Shown one piece after another: positions 24,555 through 36,100 of a stretch of 64,000 bases of DNA (the first letter of the stretch is position 1; each line of letters starts with the position of its first letter). Below the pieces are notes generated by a model. That model searched no databases, had not been told where the DNA came from, and saw only the letters and a program-made list of their open reading frames with translations. The stretch comes from Owenia fusiformis. Lineage: Eukaryota > Annelida > Polychaeta > Sabellida > Oweniidae. The stretch spans positions 23,151,759 through 23,215,758 of the forward strand of contig CAIIXF020000009.1 of NCBI GenBank assembly GCA_903813345.2, written 5' to 3'. Both the position numbers and the translations under genes were made by a program.

Positions 24555-26153
24555 TAAAGTACATGTATATTTGATACAATACTTACTATAAAGAAGAACA
24601 TGTACTCTTCAAATTTACTAAAAACGTTGTTATAGTGATAATATGCTTCTAAAATAAACATTCACACAATGAGTCTTTTGTAAAAGTAACTGAAATAGAG
24701 GTGCAATTTGAAATGGCTGCATTAAGAACAATATCCAAAAATTAATTAACTGGGTAATATTTTGTGTTGATGTAATGCCATCAACTAAATGGTATATTAG
24801 ATAATATTTAAAAATTATTCCTTGATTTAAAAAATTCTGAATGTACTGAATCACATAAAAATTGTGCTTCTTCAAGTAGAAATGGAATTTTCATTGGTGA
24901 TTATTATATGCTTCTAAAAATAAACTATTGATATGATAATCCAACAATTTAATGTTTAGTGGTTAATGATTGCTTCAATCTGTAATGTCCTGCACATAAA
25001 CCTTGAAGGACTACATTGCCATAAAAGTATATTCTATGGTGCTATCATGGACTTGAAGAAATAGATAGATCTATAATCTTTCCAGCTTTTATATTACATC
25101 AATTGTGAGATGACTAAACAACTGATCACTAAAATTTTGCTTCAAAAGATTGATATTTTTTCCCCTAGTGGATAAATAAGGAGCAAGACCATTATTGAGC
25201 CAATGGGAGATTTTAGCCATTTAGTCAAGTCCATGGAACTATGAACTTCCCATAGCTAGATGTAATTTGATTGATAAGTATCATATATCTACAGTATGTA
25301 TTACATATCTGATAAATCAAATGAAAGGGGGTCATCACTCCATAACCAATAAAAAAATAGAGCAGTTAGATAGAAGAACTTTAACATGATTTGTATTTGA
25401 AGTTTCTAGCTCAATTTTGAAGGAAAATACATCAATTTTTGTAAAATTCAAAACAAATCTTTAAAAAAAAATTTTGGGCTCGCTTATTAGAAGAAATTTG
25501 GCGATCACACCCCCCTGACTGAAAGCTGGCTACGCCCATGGACAAATAGAAGGAAGAATGGCTTTTCTATGTCTCTCACAAAGTATGTTTGGTGGGATCA
25601 TCAGCACATGTCCCTTGCATTAAAAGTTCTAAATTGAATGGATAAGTGATTTTCCAGGCACCTATCCACCCAAATGCATACACAGCCATCAGCTCAATAT
25701 GGCGACAATATAGCACTTTTTTTGAGTGTGAGAAAAATTTTCAGAAGAGGAAACTATTAAAGAGAGAATCAGATCTAGCGAGCAGGCCAACAAAAATTGT
25801 TTCAATTTTAGAATATTTCTGGCTCATGTCATGCCTTTTCATGTCTATTTTCTAAAAATACTTAAAGTGCACACTTTATTTCAGGAAAACTCGAGATTTT
25901 AACAATAATGTATTACTTTTCTATAAGAATGGTTACCATTCTTATTATTTGGGAGAATTTAAACATTTTTCACCCATTTTTGCACTTTGAATCCCTTATA
26001 ACTTCACCAATTTATAAAATATCATGAATCTTTTGGGAGATATTATATTTGAGATTGTAAGGAATAGATTGGTAGGTCAATTGTACATGTTGCTTGTAAT
26101 TTTGTCACCCCCATAGATCTGATTCTGCCTTTAATATATAATACTGAACAAAC
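24555..26153. other. Intergenic or intronic AT-rich stretch without a supported gene
   Basis: No coding exon found on either strand. About 25,540-25,600 ('gaagaatggcttttctatg', then 'tggtgggatcat') resembles the tail of the modular elements. If the ZZEF1-like gene continues to the left, this is part of its intron. Confidence 0.4.
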
Positions 26154-27120
26154 CTGAGGAAAGCCAGCTATGACAAACAATGCGAAGATGGAGGAAAGCT
26201 CAGGACGTTCCTTGAGCAACTGGACAGCACTCCGGAGATGTTCTAGGAGTACATCACGCCATGTTGAAGCATTGAACATCTGCTGTAGAATACTCGTCAC
26301 GGAGCATGCCCACTCCAGACCACTCCTACAATAAGAACAAGGCATTAACATGCAAAATGTCCTGCCATTTATTATAGACGCTTATTAATCATGGCTTTTA
26401 ACAAATTACAAGTTCATTTTATATTGTATACATGGAGTTAACATTGACACACTTGCTTTGGAAAATGTACTTTTCAAATCGGGTCAAAATTACTATGCAA
26501 TATGTCCAGTTTACTCCTACTGTATTTCCCAATAACTGGTATTGAACTTAGGTTTACTGTTACTTCATTACAAAATATTTGGTATCACACATGGATTAGT
26601 GGTTATTTGGTATGAGCATTTTCTATTCATCTCAACCCTAATGTGCATGTACTGCTCCATTGTGACGTTGACGAGTGTGCAATGTAATTAAATATTCAGA
26701 CCATGTGTTACTACTAGCTCGGTCAAGGACTACATCACATTTCGTAAAGTGCATTGTTTCCCCGATGGCAGTGCAATATTCATGTTGTTTCTGTGATGAT
26801 GAATACTGCAGTTTAAACACATATTTCATTTCAAAACAATTATCTCATGTACAAGCATATTTATAACATAAGATAAATCATACACCTAGATTTTGGTGGA
26901 CAGATAAAAACAGGTGTGACATATTTCAGTCACTGAAGACAAACATGGAACAATGGGAGACATTCTTTGTTATTCATGTTGTTTAGTACTACACAAAAAA
27001 TTCTTACCTCTCTAAACAGGTAGCACCAAATTTGAATAAACACTGAACTGTTCTTTTGCCTGGCTTGTCAGCATCCAGTAGATCTGAATCAGTTTCCATG
27101 GTAACTGCATCATCACACAC
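26154..27120 (-). CDS. ZZEF1: ZZEF1-like gene, last two exons found
   Basis: Exons 27,008-27,120 and 26,154-26,325 encode VCDDAVTMETDSDLLDADK, LFKFGATCLER and SGLEWACSVTSILQQMF...LFVIAGFPQ. The two join in frame with each other, but the first begins in phase 0 while the preceding exon (37,493) ends in phase 2. No later exon was found down to position 1. Assignment to the same gene rests on strand, exon style and position. Confidence 0.6.
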
Positions 27121-30100
27121 CTGAAATAATTTTCTTCATTTGTTACTATAGAAACAGAAAAATTTTATAATTAAAGCATGTGTAATAATAATACATGTAG
27201 CTAGCAAAATGTTATAACACAAATGATATAACATTGAACAACTGGAACATTATTTAACAACAAAAACAAATAAATGTATTTATATCCAGTACAGTGGTTA
27301 TTTAAAATTATGATGAGGAGCTAATTACAAAGAAAATAGTAAGTGTAATTTACTTATATCAAGTATATTCATAATTTAAGATGAAACAATTTTTAAGAGG
27401 AATGCAGTGATCTCGCCAGGATTTTTTCTCAGGTGGGTGCAAAATTCTCATTTTCACAATTCAGACCAAAATTGGTCAAAATATGCCCATTTTTCATGAT
27501 TTTTCAAGTGGGTGAAAATGGTTTTTCAGGTGGGTGCAAGCCTATTTTCAAAATCTCAGGTGGGTGCTGCGCCCACTTGCTTCAATACTGGGGAATCACT
27601 AGAATGGGTGAATGCCTACTTTGCTATTGATGGAGGACCTTTGTAGAAGTTGTCCTATGAGGCCCATTGCCATATGCTGTGTGTTCACTTCATGGACATA
27701 CTCTCTTCTGAAAACATACAATTACAGAAATATATGTAAGTAGAATTCTTCAGATTTTTTTTTTATTATTCATAAATTTATTTCAATGGCTGTGCCATAC
27801 TGGCATTACTAGCCATGTCTTTATATATATTAAAATGACATATGACAATTCTTCAGATTAATAACACAGGAGAGGTAATCTCCTTGCAAAAATATACAGA
27901 AAAATAAGTGACAGCAAAGTAACAATCCTAATTTCATCAACTTAAATACGTTTTGAGAACCAACGGATTTTCCTGAAGTAAAGTAAAAAATATTGACTTC
28001 AAGACATAGTGACTCAGTCTTTTCTGTGGCTTTTAGCAGCCACAATACTATCACAATGATGACATCTATCTTATCGTTCTTACAAGAATATTATGTGTTA
28101 ACCGTTTTAACAAATTCATATGAGATCACATTAGTGGTCCATATACACAATAAACTTGTCTGTGTTACAATACTGCATAAATCTGAGACATAAATATTGG
28201 ATATTTATGAAACAGGCAAGACAAGGAATGATAAAAGCATTCACTATTCCCTGACAATACTGGACACACACACAATGTAATCTTTCAATATCAATATATT
28301 CAAGTAAATAATAATGATACTATACTAGAATAAACGAAAATTTGCATAACCCAGTCATCATTACAAATAACCAATGTGGATCTATATGGCCTGAGTTTTC
28401 ATATTGTATTGTGATGACTTCAATATAAATGAAATGCCTCATGGTCTTTTGGTTTTGAATTGTGATCATGATTCAATAAGGTATAGAATTTCAAATGGAT
28501 TAGTCTGTCTTAGTCAGAACACCTCTCTCTAGTGAACACCTGGTCTACCCAACCTGCAATAAATATTTGTAAGTGACATTATCATCATAAAATTAATGAC
28601 CTTAATGACTTTACAAAATACGTTTCCATACGTTGTATAAAAAATAATCAAAAATGATTAAAATGGGACGGAGGGGGGAGGGGACGGAGGGGGGAGCAAA
28701 ATGTCTCTACGACATGATGAGGGATGTTACTTCACTTTATATCCAAATTTTCCCATTTTCTCCTCAATTACAATGGGTTAGGAATTGATAACAAGTTGTA
28801 TTCGTAGTTAGATTTATTTAGGATTATCAAAATCATGGAGGAGAGCGTTTATCTTTTTATGTGTATAATAGTTTTTATTTTTTGAAGACTTATCATAAAA
28901 ATGTAGACATCGCATCATATTTCTATTTGGACATGCAAGTTTTCGAGTAAGCAGTTACTAAAGTTGTTTCATTATTAACCTCGCTACCAGATATCTAGTA
29001 TATCTTCGACCATATGCATTTTGCAATTCACATTTAGTGCAATATATGTATTTATTATAATATTTGACCAAATGGGTGACACTCAGATATAAATGTATAC
29101 TGTGTCTCATAAGACAGGTAAACATTTATAGATAAACAGTCTCCTGGAATATGTTGCCAACCTTAATTTGACCTCTCTAACTAAACCTAACAAGTACAAC
29201 ATGTTATCAATTCCTGACCCTTTGTAATTGAGGAGATAATGGGAAAATCTGGATATAAAGTATCAAGTAACATCTCATATCATATCTTATAGACATATTG
29301 CTCCCCCCTCCGTCCCCTCCCCCCTCCGTCCCCTCCCCCCTCCGTCCCCTCCCCCCTCCGTCCCATTTTAATTATTTTTGATTATTTTTTATACAACGTA
29401 TGGAAACATATTTTGTAAAGTCATTAAGGTCATTAATTTTATGATGATAATGTCACTTACAAATATTTATTGCAGGTTGTGTAGACCATTGATGCTTGAT
29501 TTAAAGCAAAAACATTGACTTTTGCACGTTGGTGGCGTTGCGCCTTTGTTAATAGATCTTATACCTAAGAAAAGAATCGGCTAAAAATAACTCGTAGAAT
29601 ACGTGACATATTTTACCATACCGTGCGCCTATTCGTTTAGCAATTATATCATAAATCTTTTCTTGAAAAAATAATTTTTGCAGATTTGTTCATTTTTCTA
29701 CCAGAAATTGCTTGCTCCCCCTCCCCCTCCGTCCCATTTTCACGATCACCGGGTGTGAGATTACTCAAATCCATTGAATAATAGTGCAAACGTGTGATTT
29801 TAAGCAGTATGTGCAGAATGTCATATACACGTCATGCTTAATAATGACATGGTTTAGAAATTGATATTTGCATAGATACACCTGTCTGATTAAAAAAATC
29901 AATTTATCCGAGGTAATAAATATCACAAACTGGAATATTATAAATAAATACTTCTTACTTATGTAGACTCAGTAAAGTAACAATAGCAATATTGTTCACA
30001 GCCTTTTATGTTAACCCAATATCAATATTCTTAAATATATAATTATTATCAGTAAGTGGTACATTAATATTCGTAAAGAGCAAAAATTGGTATAAAATAC

Positions 30101-33100
30101 ATTTCTAACATCAGAAGGTAATTAAGAATATCATTGCTATTTGTTCAGCATATTATACGCTATTAACAGTAAGGATTAATAATATGAAAACATACTTTAT
30201 AATCATGCTTCCAGGGGAATAACAGTCAGTACGACAACTCAGCTGAGAATGAAGGCATTAATATTGGTGATAGGCATCCTATGTCTACAAATAAAGAATG
30301 GATCTGGAGCATGTGATCTGGGATATGCGATCAATAGTTTTGCTACCGACTTATTCAAAGAGCTCTTGTTAAATGCTACGGATAACAATATCTTCTTTAG
30401 TCCATTTAGCATCTCAACAGCCTTGGCTATGACACAATTGGGAACTGACGGAAGAACATCACAACAAATGAAAAACACCTTGAAGGTTGACAACTGCCGA
30501 AACCACCATCAACTATTCAAACAACTGCTGAATGATATCAATGGGAGGAGGACAACATATGTTCTTAAATCTGCCAATAATATTTTCCCAAACACTATAT
30601 TTAACATTGATCCAACATACTTGGTTGATGTAATGAGGTACTACCAAGCTCAGGTTAGAGCATATAATTACACTACCCAAGCAAGAGTTGCTGTGAAAGA
30701 AATTAATGAATGGATATCTAATAACACAGAAGGCAAACTGAAGGATGTTCTTTCTTCAGCTGATGTAAATGCATTCACTATGCTCCTACTTGTTAATGCA
30801 ATATACTTCAAAGGGGACTGGAAATATACATTTGATACCAAGAACACAAAGTCAGCTACATTTTACTGTCCGAGTAGGAGAATTACTGTTGACATGATGA
30901 TGCAAACTCTGAATGAGAGCCAGACACATGTGTATATTAAAGATGATGATCTTGAAGCAGATATTCTTGAATTACCCTACAAAGGAGATGAGGTCAGCAT
31001 GGTCATAATCCTTCCAAAGCTTAAAAGTGACAGATTAAAAGCACTTGAAGATCTTAAAGCGAAATTAACTGCAACCAAACTAGCATCTATACAGGAGGAA
31101 ATTGACAAGCATGACTTCACATTGGAAAATCGTGAAGTGAATCTGCGCTTTCCAAAATTGTTGATTAGCTGGAGATCTGCACTGGAAAAACACCTAAAGA
31201 ATCTTGGGATGATAGATGTGTTCTCCTCTGAACCTGGTGTTGCTAATTTCTCAAGAATATGCCATGGAAATAAACCTTGCGATCTGTATATTAACAAAGT
31301 AATCCACCAGACTTTTGTTGAAGTCAATGAAGAAGGTATGTAACATTTTAATTTGCTGAAATATGTAAGCACAATGGCAAAATAATAAAAAGGTTAGACT
31401 TCAAAAGGTAAAACATAGGTAGAACAAGGTATACAAGGGCCGATCAAAAAGTTTCTTACCGTTGGCTCTAGATTTTATATTAAGAGGAGTTGGATGCTCA
31501 AACTTTTACATAAGACAGGGTAGTAAGTTTGCTTGAGACTGTCTGAGTTTCATTTAAATTGGTTCATTGGTAGTGACACAGAGTCAATACATATGTGCCT
31601 AAAATCATACTAACAAGTAGACAGTAAGAACGTACTGGCTGCCAGAAAACATAATGGCCATCCATAAGTTATTCAGTTGTAGACGGAGTGTGGATATATC
31701 ACAACCATCATCATAATGACAGTATCCCAAAGAAGGGATATTTGAACTTACATATGGTATTGCAAAAGACAATAAACCAAATAGGCCAACCAATGACCCA
31801 ATATTCAAAGGATCAGTTAAATGGAGTTTTACTTCCATTAAAGCTCATTGCATTTTCTATTTGCTTTACCATCAAGGTGAAATGCACTTTCAATACAAAT
31901 TACACAGCTATATAATTTATGTTTCATTCTGTTTACTTTCTATTTCAACATGTTCAGTAGATCAATAAGTCATTAACTCTCAATCAAGGCTATGTTAATG
32001 CTCATGAAAATTGATTATTACCACATATCCACTAGAGATGTCACGGAACAAAAAAAAATCAGAACGGTTTGGTTCGGAACATTTTGCTTCGGAATGGAAC
32101 AATTTCGGAATGGTTCGGAACAGAGTGACTGCGTGTATTAGATTAAAATAATCTGATCATCTAGGTCTATTTGGTAGCGAAAAGCTCTTCAAAAATCTTC
32201 AAAGAGAATGATGTTTTGTGGAGATTCAAGGGCCAGAAGTTGTGAAAGGGTAAAATGTTCTTAATTTTTGTTCCATGTTCCATTCCGAGGGCTTAAATCC
32301 GCGGATCGGAACAAAATCGGGTATCCGTGACACCTCTAATATCCACACATGTTTCAAATTTGGAATAGCACCTATTATATGGAGAGAAGCAATTATATAC
32401 CCAACACCAAAAGGAAAGAAGAGTTCTACAGTAGGGTCCCATTTAACTATAGGGGTATAAGCCTCAAATGTTCAGTTTGTATAGCACTATTGCCTAAAAA
32501 TTGCCCAACAAATGGCTAGTGTATTTTTGAAAAATATATATGTACAGGGTGACAAAAAAAATGGAACCCATAAATCATCAAATTTTTCAAAAAGTATTAT
32601 ACCTACATTCTTCATTTTTTCAGGGTAGAAACTAGACTAAATGCATGAAAAAATGACACCATAATTAAATTTCAATTTATTATTTTCAATTTCAATTTAT
32701 TAAATATATATGCATACAACAATACAAAGATGATGAAGGGAGCGAGACACCACTGAAAGGTGTATGGTGCCCCCTATAACAATAAAAGATTCATGTGAGT
32801 TAGCAATGAGTATTGTAGCTTAGATATTAATCATGTCATGGACGACACAAAAAAGACTTATATTGTGAGAAAGTATATCAAGACAAAATCCTACAAAGAG
32901 ACACAAACTGCCTATAGGAGAGATCATAGGACAAGAAGAGCCCCCTTGCAAGTCACATATCTTTAGGCTTGTACAAAAGTTTGATTCAGAAGGAACTGTA
33001 AAACCAACAAAGAAGAAAAGTGATGGTAAACCAACCTATTCGGAGAGACAGAGGTCTGTCAGAACTCAAGACAATATTGACAGAGTCAACAGTCAACACA

Positions 33101-36100
33101 GAACGTTACATCCCTACCATTCGAAAGTTTTGAAGAGCTCTGGATAGACGTCATGATTTGAGAAGGGACCAGCAATGGTTCCAACAAGATGGCGCCACAC
33201 CCCACACTCCAAATGAGTCCATTCAATGGCTTCAGGCTCACTTTGGTTATCGATTAATCAGTCACCGTACCTGCCACATCTGGGCCCCCCACTCCCCTGA
33301 TTTGAAGCCCCGGATTTTTATCTGTGGGGGTATCTCAAGGATAATGTATATACAGATAGATCACTGACCATTGATGACCTCAAACTCAACATTGGAAGAC
33401 TAATTAGAGAGATAGACAGAGATGAATGCAGTCAGGTTATTGACAATTTTGCAAGAAGAATCCAGCTCTGCATCCAACATCTCGGTGCACATTTGGAGCA
33501 CATTATCTAAATGTGCCTCATTTGGAGACTAATTGAGCTAGAATGCTTAAACTTTTACATCTTGTCATACGTTCAGTTGACTATACATGTGCCAAATAAC
33601 TAAGCTCAATATAATTGACGAAGTTATTAAGATTGGGTTCCAGTTTTTTTTGTCACCCTGTATCATAGTACCCCAATAATGATTTGTCCACTCAACTCAA
33701 AAATGACAACTTTTGCACCAAAATTTGATGTTAGACTGAGTGGATTCTCATGTGGAATGGTAAAATACATACTCTGTGATTTATTTATGAATTCTCTTAA
33801 CTTAATACACAATGGAAACAAGAGTAAATGAGTATGCTTATATAGAACTTATTGTGCACTTAAGTATTGACGACATCCATAATGAAAAAAGGACTTTTTT
33901 CTGAGACACTGCCATGGTAGTTCTTTTAACATCACGATATAGGACAATCTCTATGGAAGATACGCATACTTAAATTATTTGTGTTTCATTGTTTGGTTTA
34001 AAAAAGTGTTTACAGTAAAACCTGTGTTTATTGAAACATTTTTGCCAAAAAAGTTCAGTGCTGGTAGGTGTTCATTACAGAGAGGATTTACTGTGTTTTG
34101 TCTGATTGTATTGTATTGTATCTTGATTACCGCCATACTTGGCGAGCAATACCTCATTGGTATATTCCATATTTTACGTATTTTACACTCAAAAGACAGA
34201 GCCAGAAACCCCTCCTTGGAGGAGTCCTGTCTTCTTTTTTGAGCACGGGTACATAGACATACAAGTACACACCACAGCCTTTTATACGAGTCGTGAACCA
34301 CTCAGTCAAACACCCAGAATTACATAACATACAAACAAACTTGTCTGAACAGGGAATCGAACCCAGGGCCAAGAGATAGTGGTAACCTTGACTCTGCCAC
34401 TGAGCCATAGCGGGGACTGATATAATTAGCTTTGTTATTTTAATTTGGATTACCATGGATAAAGTAAGTTTAAATATTTACAGGGACTGAAGCAGCAGGT
34501 GTCACAATCACAGGCATGCCAATAATAATTGGAGGTGGGCCAGTAGACTTCAGAGTTGACAGACCATTCCTATTTTTGATCCGCCACAAGAAATCAAAAG
34601 CTATCTTATTCATGGGGTGCATTACCAAAGCAAGTAAGCTCAATCTTATCTATCAGTTAATACTTAAGGGACACTTAGGCAAAAGGATGTCAAAGGACGA
34701 TTCTCGGTTTGGAGAACAGTCTCCTGGTCTAATAATTTTTTAATGAAAAATATAGAAATATTACCCAAATTAAACTATAAATATTCAAAAGAGGACATTT
34801 AAATCTACAAGATGTAAAATTTACAAATTGGTCTGAAGCAGGGATAACGTTCAATTTGACCGATTCAATAAAATACAAGTCTCGATTTGGGGAAAAAAGT
34901 TCATCAGTGTACTGTGCTAATATTTTTTCGCGAAAAATCTAGAAATATTACCCAAAATAAATTATGACTGTTCAAAAGTAGACATTCAAATCTATATTAT
35001 GTAAAAAAATCAAATTTGTCCGAAGCAGGGATAATGCTCATTTAGATTGATGAACTTCGTTCTCCAAACCGAGAATCGTCCTTTGAAATAAATCTGTCAT
35101 ATGGTATTTGGGATATCAAAGATTATATTTTTTACAAAAATGGTCACCATTTTGAATCAAGTGGCCATATTGAAAGTTCCTCCTCAAGTAGAGGTCTAAT
35201 GCCGATATCTTTTTCTAAAAGTAAGAGTAATCAGCTTTACTTCAAAATTTTAAGTTTCAAGTAAAATTCCTTGTACAAATCACTAACAAATAGCTAACAA
35301 TGCAAGTTAAATCAAATTGTTTTGTTGTTTTTATCCCATAGACGGCAGCATGCATCAATGACTGCATACATGATCATAATATGTTACCCTCAATTCAAAA
35401 TGTCAGTCTCAATTTTCATTAAAAACTGAGAAATCCTGTGGAATTACTGGAGAATTGACCTTTACCTTAACAGAATCCATGATTTCAACTTACAGAAAAC
35501 TGAGATGAGTGATTAAGCATAAGCATGCGTATACAACAGAATAATTTATTCAAGAAAATCTACCTGAAAGCAGAGGCTGACAATCATGCTTTACAAAAGA
35601 CATTAATCTTCCATCCTACACATGTAATAGCAAAATCATAAATTATATTTTTCAGCTTAAAAGTATGAGTTTTTTCATTATTATTTACATAGCTGCTGCC
35701 AAAAAGGTTACATCTTGTATGACTAATAAGCCATGCATGAAGATGTATGATGGCTCTCCAGCAAAACATTGTTGTGGATGCAAGTTCCAGTTCAAAGATC
35801 CTACAAAAAAGGTTAGTGAAAAAAAAAAAAAATTACAAGTAAAAAAAAAAAAAAAGGTTAGTGTAAAAACGAATGTAAATGTAATGTATACCTTTGGATA
35901 GCTAAAACTTGATGTCAGGAATTTAATGTCAATGTGGCATTCTGACTTCTATATTCATGTTAACAATTGAGTAACTTCAACTGTAATTTAGATATTTGCC
36001 AAAAATGATATTCTAACCCATATATTTGCCATGTTAATAAACTAAATAGATGTAGCTGAATTCCAGTGGATTTATATGGTGAAACAAAAACAAATACAAT

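Larger units (their letters stand above)
31336..34483. other. Serpin intron 1, filled by transposable elements
   Basis: This 3.1-kb intron contains the hAT-type element (32,033-32,338), the Tc1/mariner-type element (32,545-33,660), an 80-bp Tigger-like MITE (34,013-34,092) and a tRNA-derived SINE (34,103-34,418). A 'gggccgatcaaaaagtttct' word at 31,438 resembles a mariner end without a partner. Confidence 0.6.

Noticed and set aside
34341-34418. Possible tRNA gene on the minus strand
   Set aside because: A and B boxes are good but the acceptor stem does not pair and the transcript continues into a SINE body.
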